From Beroe forskalii (lineage: Eukaryota > Ctenophora > Nuda > Beroida > Beroidae), in NCBI GenBank assembly GCA_011033025.1, contig WFMF01000272.1:1-64000 (forward strand): a stretch of DNA of 64,000 nucleotides, written 5' to 3'. The translations under genes were made by a program, and so were the position numbers. The notes below the pieces were generated by a model. It ran no database searches and was not told where the DNA came from. It worked only from the letters and a program-made list of their open reading frames with translations. Position 1 is the first letter of the stretch; every line of letters begins with the position of its first letter. Positions 21,261 to 33,346 of this stretch are shown one piece after another.

Positions 21261-23300
21261 AATCATAAATGGAATTTTACCCTTTCCTGGAGACCTGGAA
21301 AGGATCGTCTCAAAAGTCAGAACTCTTCAGAGAAATGCTAAGTAATCTACGGCTCGCCAACTACCTAGATAAGGAAAAGGCCTGCTACCTTATAACAACA
21401 GGATCAGTTTCAGGACCTTATGAAAGGAATTGCACACCTGGTGCGCAGAGAAAGTGGGGCTGTTGACCCACTGGATCTGACACTAATCCCCAAAGGAAGT
21501 GGACGTTTCATTCATGATAATATGATATTACCGCCCTAAAGAATGACAGCATAAGAGCAGCGAAATCCTGTGCAAAAACAGCACTTGCAAGTTTAAGGAA
21601 GTGGAGGAGAAAAGGTTACACTGCTGGTGCTACTTCTGTTCTCATGACAACGAATTAAAAACATAGTACTTTACAATCTAAAGAAGTCATGCAACAAGTC
21701 GTGACGGATCATTAGAATTTCGATAAAATGAGGAAGAAGTGAGGCATGCGGTGGTATGCATCCTAGTGAGATTATGATGGGTGTTCCACCTCAGAAGAGG
21801 AGGATAAGTCCTACTCCTGGCTTCAGACGTCACAAAGAAACCTAGACTGTCGTTCAATTTTCACCCTGTTTGACTGCACTATAACACTATCACCTCAGGA
21901 CCACTAAGGAAAACATTGCTTCATCACTTAATGTTCAGGTTCAAACTGGGAGTAACTTAACTGGACGGCATTCGGGCATTTTGTCATTGTGACTGGTTGC
22001 ACATGATCACATGCACCACAGCATGCTGTACGGAAGCATTCAGAAACCTAAGACACCTTTATCAGTCATCTCACAAGCACTCGAGAGGAAATCCAGGACT
22101 GGACATGGAAGGACCAATAAGTGTGGGATACTGAGGCTAAACAATTTGAATCAATTTAAACAAGTTTCGTTCATATTCTTATTCGTATTCGATATTCATA
22201 TTATATTGTAATTAAATATTGTAATTAAATATTGTAATTAAATAATCTAATATTAAATATTTCTCACAAACTTATAATAAAGAATGTGGATTCAATGAAA
22301 ATCCGAAGAAAATGATAATGAAAAGCACAATATCGACCAGGTCGAGGAAACAGGACCCTCACCATACCACTGTAGAATAAGAAACAAACAGCGTGTTCGC
22401 AAAAATCAACTGATCAGCGTTGGCGAACAGCAAGTCTGGATAGAATAGAAATCATATCACTTTACACAACAACGATTTGAAATTATAATACTTTACTATC
22501 TCAATAAGTCAGAGGCGAAGACAAAATGTATGTATGAAATGCAGTCTACAGATCGATTTTTTACTCGAAATGAGCTGCAATCTAGAGGAAAAGTGCAACC
22601 CTAAACCAAGACCAAAATTAGTACCTAACTTCTGCATTCTACAAGAAAATTCTCCAATATAGCGAGTGTTATATACCCCACAAAACCTGGAAGTCAGGGT
22701 TCCTTTTCATAAGCTCGGACCACACCATGAGCAGCTCAACCATCAGCAGCTTATGTCCTCCAGAGCTCCCCTCATTCACCCCTCAAGGTGACAGCTCCTA
22801 ATGGAGGCCACTTAGGTAACGGTCGAAAGCCGTTATTACTAATTTACTTAGCGGTTAGCCAGACCAAAAGATGATAAAGGTGGAGTGAAGCCGACGGCAT
22901 GCTCAATATCGACCACAATAATTATCTTGCTACATTTCAAATTCGCAATGCCGCACTTCAATTTCCCAGTCAATCTAGATTAACCCGTTTACACTCGCAG
23001 GTAAAGTTTAAGGCTCATGTCTTGCAACAAACGATCTCCCCACTGGAAGTACTTCACCCAGAGAAGTCTGGGAAAAACGGTCTCAGCGAATGAGAACCAC
23101 TCCCTCCAGCCACAAATAATCAAACAAATCCACTCCGACCAGGGGACAAGTCAAGTGTCTCCCAACCAGTGTTTATCATATAAGCATAATAGGCAGTACT
23201 ATAACAGGTTTGGGGACGGAAAAGAAGTCAGATATAGACACTTGTTTTTATTCTAGTGAGGAAAATATAGTCAAGATCTTGAATACCTTAATGATCCACA

Positions 23301-23365
23301 AGTGGGAGACAGTGCAGAATATGACGTCCAGACTCTGGATGTCATATTCTGCACTGTCTCCCACT
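23301..23365. repeat. Near-perfect hairpin, ~31 bp arms
   Basis: Left arm gtgggagacagtgcagaat... pairs with ...attctgcactgtctcccac around a centre at about 23,333, with one mismatch plus a few unpaired bases. In copy B (39,070-39,145) the left half is diverged and is separated from the preceding unique sequence, so the palindrome is specific to copy A. Confidence 0.85.
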
Positions 23366-23397
23366 CCTGGACTCCAGAACCTGCCCTGATGAACCAC

Positions 23398-23712
23398 CAA
23401 CCTCGGAAGATTGGAAGAGGATAAACAAGCAACTATGGGCTATGAGGAACGCACTTTTCGACCAACACGCTGAATTTGCAGAGTGATTTACTGATGAGGA
23501 ATCGCTGAACTGCAGGCTGCCAGACTCTGCAACCTGTCATTTAACAGTGACGCGGCCCTCAGAACACACGGAGTGGGAAAGAAGCATGTCCGCATATTTT
23601 CAAAATATGCAAGCATGTCCGCATATTTTCTAAACTGATGCTTCAAGCAGAACTCCTCGAAACTCCTGATGATTTGAATATTATTGATGACAAGCCATGG
23701 CTGGCTTACGCA
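23398..23712 (+). pseudogene. Zinc-finger module exon, copy 7
   Basis: Best view of the long form: SEDWKRINKQLWAMRNALFD, QHAEFAE, TGA, FTDEESLNCRL, a small insertion, then frame changes before HGVGKKHVRIFSK and LMLQAELLETPDD, NIIDDKPWLAYA. A 26 bp segment (gcatgtccgcatattttc) is tandemly duplicated at 23,585-23,635. Stops and insertions make it non-functional as read. Confidence 0.55.
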
Positions 23713-24751
23713 TTATTATATATGGTAAGATAATACTTTAGGGCAGAGCTGGCGATGTCTCACAAGACACTCCTTCTTCATCTCCTCACTACCAGTGAAA
23801 CGCTGTCTACAGAACGATTTGTTACTCGCAATGAGCTACAATTATAAAGAGTAAAGTGTGCAACCCACACCCACTTATCCAAAAGAACTAAGCACGAAAA
23901 CTGCAAGAAAATATTCCAATATAGTGAGCGTGCCTAGAATGGTGCAGCTTTTGGAAGCCTTCCAGCGAACATAAATGATATAAATAATAAATCGGAAATC
24001 CAGTCGATTTTTGCAAAAACTGGGAATATAAATCTCCACACACTATCTCCATATAATAAGGATAATGGGCTTAGGAAAAGGAAGTTCCCGAGAATCGAGA
24101 TCTTTACCTTGCAGTTAAGGACTCAAGGAAAATGAGAGAAGAGCTACGGAGTGAGTTGTTTACCAACTTTACAGAAAAAAGAAATGCACAGTATACTCTT
24201 ACATCAAGAACAGGGCTGGAGACTGAGGGTAGAAAGAAAGAAAGAAAGAAATATACATACAATGTCAAATCGTAATTCTGCAATGTCAGACATATACTCA
24301 TAACAAACCATATAGGATATAATAATTTAATGAAGAAATAGTTAAATAGAGAGTATATAGCCGTGCTGTAGAATCGTGGGTGGACGTCATATGTTTACAC
24401 CAGCAGTCAATAGAAGGTGGATGACCAATGTCAAAAAGGACATACCTCGTCAATCCATTGCAAAAGACACCCCAATTTACATTTGCCTTGTGGCAAAGAA
24501 CTATACCCACAATGAGGCATAACAGAAGGTGAAATGTCCTAGCTACATGACTAGGGAATATTGTCTCTTTAATGCATTCGGTCGGATCATAGCAAGAGAG
24601 CAGGGAGTGAATTATATAATATTTATTCAGCACGAATGAATCAATTAGCATAAAACTACAATGATATATTGTCGAATAGAATTTCAATTTAACTATTAAC
24701 ACTATTACAGGACTTAAAAGAAGTAAACTGACCTATGACTGTTGAACTAGT

Positions 24752-25045
24752 ATGACATTCAGATTTATTCGTTTTACTTACACAATACGCATGTACTATG
24801 TCTTGATCCACATCAAGGGGAAAAAGCATGTGCAAAGCTGTGCAGAAGCTCCGCATCAGAATTATTTTCGAACATGGCGAAGAATTGACGAAACTAGAAA
24901 ATTATCCTCAGGATGCGGCTGGAGCAATTCACACGGGTGGAACCTCCGGCAGCCGGACAAGAAGAAAAGGTACACGAAGTTTTCAATAATTCCAAGTTTA
25001 ATGAAAACCTTCACTCAAAAGTTAGCAAGTAAGTTACCAAGTTAG
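24752..25045 (+). pseudogene. Frameshifted copy of the 42,379 frame
   Basis: Identical in start (MTFRFIRFTYTIRMYYVLIH) to 42,379-42,687, but diverges in frame after IHIKGKKH; the nucleotide match continues to about 25,020. Confidence 0.5.
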
Positions 25046-25066
25046 TTACGAAGTTAGTTAAAAGTT

Positions 25067-25273
25067 GTGTGGGATGAGATAGAGTGTACCAACATGCGGA
25101 ATGAAGATGGATCACCCTTCAGGGCGATAGATTGGAAGAACCGGAATACAGGAATGCCCTTTATCTACACCACAGCCAACGCCCAACTGGCTGACGCCAT
25201 TGTGGTGGGTCTGAGGTGTCACCTTTGCAAGATCAACAGCGAGTCAATAGTAATAATTACTGATGTGAACTAG
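25067..25273 (+). other. Open frame with W-K-x-R-N motif
   Basis: 68 codons containing AIDWKNRNTGMPFIYTTANA and LRCHLCKINSES. The order W-K-x-R-N ... T-A-x-A ... C-x2-C parallels the 'EEERLHC' exon, suggesting a diverged paralogue. No function assigned. Confidence 0.3.
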
Positions 25274-25299
25274 CCTTGAAATAATTTTAACTTACTTAG

Positions 25300-27330
25300 T
25301 AGTTTATGTTGAATTATCTTTGATCTAGAAACCAAATGGATTTTTCGATTCACTGTTCAGAGTCATAACGAAACGCGGAAGCTCCGTGGAGATGAACACC
25401 ACCAGACAACCCAGATCAGGCTGGGAACGGGGCAGAGGAACGAATTATGATTATAAATTCTATTCCTACTTAGCACTTCGAATTGAACGAATCACGACTG
25501 AACTGTGAATATAGATGATTCATGATACGGCGATCCTAATATAATATGTATAATAATTATACAAACATTTAATTGTCTTATATCTAAGTTTAAGTCAAAC
25601 AGTCTTTTATTGTTTATTATTGCAACACCAGAGTTCAAGGTATTGCAGGAGGAGGAACCCTCCACAACCTCCCAGTCCTCCTAACTGTCATTGTCAGACC
25701 AGAACCCACAACCAGAAAACAGTCTGGTTGATACAGCACGAGGAGGCTCAGTAGAAGTTACCACCACGAGAAAGCCAAAACCAACAAGGGGAAAGGTAGA
25801 AGAACGACTGATTCGAGCAAATCACGACTGAACCACGTTCGAGATATATACGAGCAATTGTTTGATAATTGATATAATATAGTGATTATCGTTAAAAGAG
25901 ATTATACTAGAAAAAGTTGTGTTTAATATCGTTACAGGGTTAAATTAAGTGTCGAAAATTGAAGTTCAACAGCTGATAAGAGACTTCACAACACTGAAGG
26001 AAAATTCATCCCCTGCAACGCCTCCAGTCGAGGGTGGCGGAATGAAATACTACATGAAATTAAAATTAAAGATTATTCTAATTGTATTATCTCTGATTTA
26101 AAAACAAAATCCATTATTATATTAACTGTTCAGAGGCATGATGGCCAAGAGTAACCAGACATACCACAACCAGATTGCAGACTGATAACCACTAGAAGAG
26201 GAAGCTCAATCGCATTTAGGACCACGAGACATCCAAAACCATTCGGGGAAGTAGTCGAGGAACGAGGTAGCTCGGTAGAAGTTACCACCACAAGACAGCA
26301 AAAACCAGCAAGGGGGAAAGAAAACAAGCATAGAAGTCGAAGAACGAATGATTCGAGCGAATCACGACTGAACAACATGTGAAATACACATGGGCAATAA
26401 CTTCATAATCACCCAAGATCATGAGAATTCCCTTACAAATTTCCTCACACCTATAGAAAATCATTTAAGCATTTAAACCCACAGTCCTCACAACCATAAA
26501 GAATGCACTTCCTAACTCCAATTCTAAACGTCGATTACAGACCTTCATCAAGATTAGAATTGAGAGAAAATTCATTCCCTAGAACGTCTCAAGTCAAAGG
26601 TGGGGGAGTAAAATACTTCATGAAATTAAAAAAAAAACTTTATGATTAATTATCAATTTAATTGTATTATTTCTGATTTAGAAGTTAAATCCATCATTAT
26701 TCACTGATCAGAGTCATAATGGCCGAGAGTAACCAAACATGCCACAAGACCCTTTACTAGGTACCTGACAAGAAGAATTATTAGGTCCCTAGCAAGAGGA
26801 AACATGACTTATAATGCAATGACTGTACAATGACTGTACAATGACTGTACAATGACTGTACAATTCATCACAGTGCAGCCGCGACAGAGCAGGTTCACGT
26901 CCTGCTGATATGCTTAGTGATGTATTGAGATAATGTGGTTCTATAAAATGATTTTTTGATAATTAAAAAATAAATTGCCCTATTAAAAGGCTTTTACTGT
27001 TTACTGTTGCGACACCCGAGTTCAAGGCATTGCAGGAGAAGGATCCCTCCTCAACTTTGTCAGACCAGAACCCACAACCAGAAACAGACTGGTTGATACT
27101 TCACGAGAAAGCCTACTTATAGTTACACGAGACAGCCATACCCCAGCAAGGGCAAAGGAACCAGAAAGCGGAGTGGTGATCACCAGACAGGCAGTTCAGT
27201 AGAGACTAGGGATTACCACAAGACAACTAAAACCACTCGTTTGCTACGAGGAGGTCAAAGAACGCATGATTCCAGCAAATAGTTTGAGCGAACCACGACT
27301 GAACAACGAGCGAAATATATACGAGCAATT
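25300..27330 (+). repeat. Diverged tandem repeat tract
   Basis: Three to four units of several hundred bp. Each holds an 'actgttcagagtcataatgg'-type segment, and two hold an 'acacc(a/c)gagttcaagg(t/c)attgcagga' segment. Units end in coding-like EERLIRANHD or EERMIRANHD followed by TGA. The shared run 'ATPEFKxLQE' then 'SDQNPQPE' recurs at 25,624 and 27,007. Frames are interrupted. Confidence 0.65.
26815..26862 (+). repeat. 11 bp tandem repeat (aatgactgtac) x4
   Basis: Four near-perfect units of aatgactgtac, ending in 'aattcatc'. No coding context. Confidence 0.95.
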
Positions 27331-28440
27331 GTTTGATAATTGATACTAAAGGATAGAAATTATTACCCATCCAAAACGATCCTTTTGCCCTTTTGGCAGC
27401 CACTTGAATTGTTTGCTTGGTTGCCCATGAATTGTCCATCGGAAAAGTAATGCATAGCGTCTCATAGACAATTAATGTCTATGACGCTGCTATAAGACAG
27501 ATCATCCTGTAGATATAACAAAAAAATAATAAACGTAATAGCAAGTTAATAACACCACGCCATTCAAGGACTATTTCAACTGGACTATTGTAGGAGACTG
27601 AAGCATCTGTCACAGGATCAGAGCTTGGATGCCCATGACATGTCCATTGGTAAATCATGCACAGCCAGATTCCGATCAAGAAAAGTTATGACTATAGTAA
27701 AGAAGATTCAGCCATCCGATAATCGATATAATCTTCAAATTTATATCAGAAGTGGATAGCTGCACAAAAGCCTGTCTACCTACGCTGGTTTGAGACAGAT
27801 AATAATCGAGAAGATACGACAGATATTAATCCAGAAGATACGACAGAAATGGAAATAATATTGAAGTTGAACAGTTTACAGTTTAATTACATTATTACTT
27901 CGAAGGATATTTCGTATATTTTTTATTTACTAATTAGTCAATCGTATCGAATATAGATGTGCCGCGAAAAGGTCACGAAATTATTACGTACAATCACAGG
28001 ACAGTACCATGTGGGCACATGAATGAACTGCTATTGGTTAAAAGTTGTTGCGTGTTGGAAAATAAGAGCGTTATTGGTCGGCTGATATCATCTCGTGGCT
28101 TCGCCACTCGATGATATCAGCCGACCAATAACTACTCATATAATGCAGCGTTATTCATACTAAAGTCAATCTAAATGCTATAACTTCAGCTGCGTAATTC
28201 TATTGAAACTGCACTAGGGTAGGGAAAAAGCTTCGTTTAATAGGTATTGGGAGAATAGATCCAGGTGGCTCAATGCAATTGTAACCGTTACAGAAGGACT
28301 CACCCAGTAAATTAAGACAGCTATCGATACAACACACTGAAACAGTAGAGGACACTCAGTATCATCATTTTACTGATAACATCTTACAAGCTGGAGGTAT
28401 CCCAGCGTGTTAGCAGGCAGTGAAATGTAAGGAAGAAACC
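27330..28440. other. Interval without a gene
   Basis: AT-rich sequence between the tandem tract and the next module block. It holds the hairpin at 28,070-28,132, and a short duplicated segment near 27,815-27,850 (aagatacgacagat). No coding sequence is supported. Confidence 0.5.
28070..28132. mobile_element. 63 bp hairpin (MITE remnant or foldback)
   Basis: Perfect 23 bp arms: gttattggtcggctgatatc... (28,070-28,092) and its reverse complement (28,110-28,132). Inside is a further stem gtggc-ttc-gccac. There is no matching copy elsewhere in the window. Confidence 0.9.
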
Positions 28441-28681
28441 TTTAGCAACGTCTAGATATCCAGCCGTGTACTGTACACTGTACAGTTACACAGACTCGAG
28501 CTACATCAGTAAATTTAATATAAAGTGAGGGTTTGATACAAGATAAAATAACAGTGAGAGTCTATATGAAACTGAGATATTTCAATTAAATTGAAAATTA
28601 AATTGAAAAACGAAATTTCTATTGTCATTCAAAAACCTCCCTTTCCTAATTATTCTGCAAACCATGTTTAATTTTATCCAG

Positions 28682-28779
28682 GGAACCAATCTTTCCTTTG
28701 AAGAAACTCCCTTTGCTTGCCATGTTCGCTATCGTGCTACTTTATTTGATATCTCGATTGACAGTGAAAGACTAGACAG
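28682..28779 (+). CDS. Module exon 'GTNLSFEETP', intact copy
   Basis: After a strong 3' splice-like 'aattttatccag' the frame reads GTNLSFEETPFACHVRYRAT, LFDISIDSERLD, 32 codons plus two bases, with no stop. It then joins 'atgagcctcaaacggctgaag', equivalent to the DEPSTAEDWKR lead of the finger exon. Two sister copies (5,832 and 29,631) are frameshifted. It could be the exon preceding the finger exon. Not recognised. Confidence 0.4.
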
Positions 28780-28985
28780 ATGAGCCTCAAACGGCTGAAG
28801 ACCGGAAAAGAAGAAATAAGCAACGCCCTGTCCAATCAATATTCCTGAGCGATTCATTTACGAAGAATCGCTAAACTGCAAGATGTACAGCCTGGCATTA
28901 AACACTGATGCAGCCATCATTAACACACGTAGTGGGAAAGGAACATCTCCGTATCTTATATCTAAACTCAAATACCTCATAGAGA
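28780..28985 (+). pseudogene. Zinc-finger module exon, copy 8
   Basis: Carries ERFIYEESLNCKMYSLALNT followed by DAAI; the second cysteine is Tyr and an extra base lies before the histidine half (NTRSGKGT instead of THVVGKEH). Next comes a segment shared with 5,300-5,450. Confidence 0.5.
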
Positions 28986-29630
28986 AAGGAGAGGTAGAGA
29001 AGCACATGAGGTTATTTCAAGGCGCAATCTGGGCGTGTCTACATGGGTCAGGCACCTAAAAACCCCTTGAACCCGTCCGACCTGATTCGTCATCAAATCG
29101 TTGTCAAGGAGAACTGTTCTCAAGTGCAAGTACTGTCCACAGTCCAGTTTTAAAATTTTAATTCGTAACTTAGAAATTTTCTTTAGTCATTACAAATGAA
29201 TGGATATTTTATCTACTCATGCTGATGCAGGGTGCTTGACATCACAGCATCACATGAATTTTCCGTCTCCACACCTGTCTCTTCATCTGTGCTCTTTGCA
29301 GCAGAGCTGTGTCCAACACTGTGGAGAGTGATAGCTGACGCAAACCAGCATCAGTAAGCTGCTTACAAGCTGGAGGTATCCCAGCGTGTTAGCAGGCAGT
29401 GAAATGTTAGGAAGAAACCTTAGCGACCTCTGTATCAAGATATCCAGCCGTGTACAGTTACACAGACTCGAGCTAGATCAGTACTAATGAAGTTAGGGTT
29501 TGATATTCGATAAAGTGACAGTGAGAGTCTATTTGAAAATGAGATATTTCAATTGGAAAAAGAAATTTCTATTGTCATTCAAAAACCTTCCTTTCCTAAT
29601 TATTCTGCAAACCATGTTTAATTTTATCCA

Positions 29631-29731
29631 GGGAACCATCTTTCCTTTGAAGAAACTCCCTTTGCTTGCCATGTTCGCTATCGATACTAATTTGTTGGAT
29701 ATCACGATTGATAGTGAAAGCTTGGACAGAT
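29631..29731 (+). pseudogene. Module exon 'GTNLSFEETP', third copy
   Basis: Frameshifted by two small indels against 28,682-28,779. In another frame it gives QGTIFPLKKLPLLAMFAIDT, which is open but is probably not the native frame. Confidence 0.5.
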
Positions 29732-29922
29732 CTCACATTGTTTGAAATGTGAAAAGATGAAAATTTTATTTTTTGTTCGTCGCTGCTGAAAACATAGTGC
29801 CAAAAACATAGGTTAAGAGTATAATAATTCATCACTTTGATAATTTTTTAGTAATTGTCACACGAATCTCACGCGCTAAAAAGAGTTGTGGTCAGCAGTC
29901 CAGAACATCACGGACAGACCCA

Positions 29923-30180
29923 CTGATGAGCCTTCAACAGCTGAAGACTGGAAAAGAAGAAATAAGCAACGCCCTGCTTGATCAACATGCTGGAGCGATT
30001 CATTTATGAAGAATCAATTAACTGCAAGCTGAACAACCTGGCATTAAACACTGATGCAGCCATCAGAACAAACGTAGTGGGAAAGAACCACCTCTGTCAC
30101 CTTTAAAAACTCATGCCCCAAGCAGGCATCCTGAACACCTCAGATGTACAGATTGTCGATGAGAAGCCATGGCTGGCATA
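29923..30180 (+). pseudogene. Zinc-finger module exon, copy 9
   Basis: Almost identical to copy 1 (6,105-6,305): DEPSTAEDWKRRNKQ, then ERFIYEESINCKLNNLALNT and DAAIRTNVVGKNH. It again has the Cys-to-Asn change, so copies 1, 4, 9 and 10 share a finger-loss ancestor. Confidence 0.6.
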
Positions 30181-30238
30181 TAAGCGGGCCATGGCTTCTT
30201 ATCAACTGGCATAAATGCCAGAATCATCATCCTGCTTC

Positions 30239-30382
30239 GGAAACTTTATAACTTATAATGTAACTTTTACAAAGAAGAAATGCACGGTATACTCTTACAT
30301 CAATAACAGGGCTAGGGAGTATAGCCGGGCTGTAGAATCGTGGTGGGTGGACGCCATGCAACAAGTCGTGGCTGATGAATAG
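30239..30382 (+). CDS. Terminal exon 'YNVTF..KKK', open copy
   Basis: Reads GNFITYNVTFTKKKCTVYSY, INNRAREYSRAVESWWVDAM, QQVVADE and TAG. Compared with 6,438-6,578 it has one extra codon (S-W-W-V for W-W-M), so the frame is kept through an in-frame indel. Unrecognised. Confidence 0.4.
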   Translation, partial: GNFITYNVTFTKKKCTVYSYINNRAREYSRAVESWWVDAMQQVVADE

Positions 30383-30894
30383 AACCTTGAGATAACGAGG
30401 AAGTTTAAGTGGGGGATGCGGTGGCACCATTGTGGTACGATTGGTGAGGCTGTGATGGGCTTTCCACCTCAGTAGACGAAAGAAAAGAAAGTTATCGGTC
30501 CGGCTTGAGAGGCTGGACTATTCATTATCACAGCAAAAATCATGATATCACAGAGAAACCTCGACTATTATTCAATATTCACCCTGTTTGACTCCTATCA
30601 TTGACTGTTTCAATAACTAACTTGGATTTTGATGATGAAGAAACCGGACTCACAGCAATAACAACCCCACTCACTTAAAGAGGAGGAGAGGTCACACTGT
30701 TAGTGCTACCTCCGTTCTCATTACAAAGAATTAAAACAATCTTAAGTAGTCAGAGGCGATGCCTCAAAAGACATTCCATTTTCCACCTTTTACTCCTCAC
30801 TGCCAGTGAAACAAATTCTACAGAACAATTTGTGACTCGCAATGAACAGCAATCTAGAGTGAAGTGTACAACCCTACCCAACAGAAAAACCACT

Positions 30895-31100
30895 CAAGTT
30901 TGCGGAGCGATTCATTTATGAAGAATCACTTAACTGCAAGCTAAACAACCTGGCATTCAACACTGACGAAGCCCTCAGAACACACGGTGCATGGGAAAGG
31001 AACACCTCAGTCTCCTCTCAAAATTAATGAGAATCCGAACAGGACTTCTGAACACCTAAGAATAGATGAACAGATAGTCGATGAGAAGCCATGCCTGGCT
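30895..31100 (+). pseudogene. Zinc-finger module exon, copy 10
   Basis: Reads ERFIYEESLNCKLNNLAFNT then DEALRTHGAWERNTSV, with a small insertion between the two histidines. Second Cys is Asn. Confidence 0.55.
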
Positions 31101-31489
31101 TATGCCAGCATCATCATCCTGCTTCGGAAACTTAATAACCTATAATGTAACTTTTTATACGAAGAGAAGAAATGCATGGTATACTCTTACAACAAGAACA
31201 GGGCAGGAGAGTAGATTTCCGTGATGTGGGTGGACGCCATTGATCAGGTCATATATGATATAGCTATATAGTGGATGAAGAATTCGGATAAAACGAGGAT
31301 GTGGGATGCGGTGGCTGACTCATTGGTGGGGTTGTGGTGGGTGTTCCACCTCAGTAGAAGGGGGATGATAAGTCTCGACTTGAGAGGCCGGACTACCGAG
31401 TACTGATCACCACAGGAGAGGATATATATCTACCAGCCCATCAGAGAGTCTGGTGTTTGGAGAAAGAGGGTGCGACAAGCACCCCTCCT

Positions 31490-31600
31490 CTGACTTCAGG
31501 GGAGAAAAGCACACCAGACAGGACGACAATTAGTCCTGGTCCTGCTAGAGATAGGGAGTCAACATGACTCAAAACTCTCCTGGTGGAGGTCAAAGTCTTA
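31490..31600 (+). pseudogene. Ser/Pro module exon, truncated copy C
   Basis: Contains STPPLTSGEKSTPDRTT, a 3 bp-level change, then TGA where copy A has AGA (shared with copy B), LKTLLVEVKV, and is cut at the start of the coiled coil. Confidence 0.6.
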
Positions 31601-32394
31601 GAGAGATAAGAGATAGTTAGTTAGTTTAGCTCGACAAGATAACATAACATTTTTCTCAAGAGGGGACAGACGAGATTAGAGAGAGGAAGAGAGATTTTGT
31701 TTACTTTGAGCTATATGACTTCTATACTTATATGGCTCGCGTCTCGTTCTCATCTCTAGATCAGGGAATTGAATAAATAATGAAAGAGGTCAAGAGCAAA
31801 TGAACGCATCAGTCATCTCACAAACACTTGAGAGGAAATCCAGGATTGGAAGGACCAATAAGCGTGTGATACTGAGGCTGAACATCTTTTTTAAACAATT
31901 TAATCAAGTTACGTTCATATTCTAATTTGAAATTGTATTCATATTGTAATTAAATAAGTTAATACTAAACATTTCTCACAAAGGCATAATAAAAATGTGG
32001 ATTGGATGGATTATCAGAAGAAAATGGTGATGGCATGCTGAAAATTGATCATGACGACGAAACTGAAATCTGCAATTGCCTGCCACAGCTGGAAAATACG
32101 TAACAAAGAAAAAACGTTGCTGCAAACAGCTTTGGCCAGTGCTAATAAACCATTCAGTGACAGCTTTATAGAGGAGAAGAGGTTACACAGCTAAAGTGCT
32201 ACCTCCGTTCTCATAACAACAAATTAAAACATTACACATTACAATCTATAAAGAAGACAGAGGCGATGTCTCACAAGACGCTCCAGCTTTATCTCCTCAC
32301 TACCAGTGAAACGCTGTCTACAGAACCATTTGTGACTCGCAATGAACAGCAATCTAGAGTGAAGTGTACAACCCTACCCAACAGAAAAACCACT

Positions 32395-32600
32395 CAAGTT
32401 TGCGGAGCGATTCATTTATGAAGATTGAAGAATCGCTAAATTGCAGCCTTTGCAACCTGGCATATAACACTGACGCAGCCATCAGAACACACGTTGTGGG
32501 AAAGGAACACCTGAGTCTCTTCTCGAAGTTAATGAGCTCCGAGCAGGACTCCTGAACACCTCAGATGAACAGATAGTCGATGAGAAGCCATGCCTGGCTT
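32395..32600 (+). pseudogene. Zinc-finger module exon, copy 11 (finger intact)
   Basis: Reads EESLNCSLCNLAYNTDAAIR, THVVGKEHLSLFSKLMSSEQ, DS and TGA. The pattern C-x2-C-x12-H-x5-H is complete, the best preserved finger in the window. A 6 bp insertion ('gattga') lies before EES. The TGA after DS is shared with other copies, so either the frame or splicing differs there. Confidence 0.5.
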
Positions 32601-32636
32601 ATGCCAGCATCATGATCTTGCTGCTTCGGAAACGTT

Positions 32637-32843
32637 ATGATTTATAATGTAACTTTTCAGGTATACAGAAAGAAGAAATGCACGGTATATCAACAGCTGG
32701 GCAGGAGAGTAAATTGTCGTGCTGTAGAACCGTGGTGGGAGGAAGCCATGCAACAAGTGGCTGACATATTGGTGGGGTTGTGGCACCTCAGTAGAATGGG
32801 GATGATAAGTCTCGCCTTGAGAGGCCGGACTACTGAGTACTGA
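32637..32843 (+). pseudogene. Terminal exon 'YNVTFQVY' copy with 3' deletion
   Basis: Reads YNVTFQVYRKKKCTVYQQLG, RRVNCRAVEPWWEEAMQQVA and then continues into downstream sequence (DILVGLWHLSR) because about 40 bp that normally hold the stop are deleted. Confidence 0.45.
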
Positions 32844-33346
32844 TCACCACAGGAGAGGATATTATACATCTAGCGGTATACGAATTACACCATTAACCCA
32901 TATTCTTCCCATGATTTAGTGCATACTCCCCTACCTTCCCATCGTGGAAAAAATCAACCTGGAGAGTTGGGCGGAAGACGAGGTTATAAGTCAAGAATTA
33001 GAAAACATTCTTCTCCTCAGCTCTAAAATAGCATAGATAACGCTATGCTAGAAGACAATGATATCGATCATCCGCTCCATAAAGTTGAATCCTGCGAAAA
33101 ATTATTAGATAGTGCTCTTCCCCAAACACTACGGCTACCACAGTTAGTGACAATAACTTGTCGAATAATAACAGTGATATTTTATGCATTTCTTATGCAT
33201 TATACTATGCATACATGTAGGAGCATTACATAAAGTCATAAAGAATGAAGCAATTTGTGGATTTGATGGATAATCAGAACAATGATGATGGAATGCTAAT
33301 TAAGAGATAAGAGTAAGTTAAGAGAGTTTAGAGACATAAGAGTCAG

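Larger units (their letters stand above)
16810..25050 (+). repeat. Large direct duplication, copy A
   Basis: Collinear with 31,804-42,690. Shared landmarks are the SVISQTLERK exon, the finger exon, 'accattaatccgtattcttc' near 19,030, the segment 20,930-21,260, 22,060-22,500, the finger exon at 23,398-23,712 and the frame at 24,752-25,045. Copy A lacks about 54 bp (near 20,998), 35,160-37,620 material and the 1.9 kb insertion found in copy B. Confidence 0.8.
28430..31803 (+). repeat. Amplified gene-module block 2
   Basis: Repeats the structure of 5,620-9,300. A segment 'tagatatccagccgtgt' to 'cacagactcgagcta' appears at 5,622, 28,452 and 29,428. A truncated Ser/Pro exon (31,490-31,595) is joined directly to the 'cttagagagataagag' segment, so the coiled-coil part has been deleted. 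Confidence 0.75.

Noticed and set aside
28430..29460. Long terminal repeats around 5,622, 28,452 and 29,428
   Set aside because: The repeated 'gatatccagccgtgt' segments lack TG..CA ends, a primer site and a polypurine tract between them; they are part of the module duplication.
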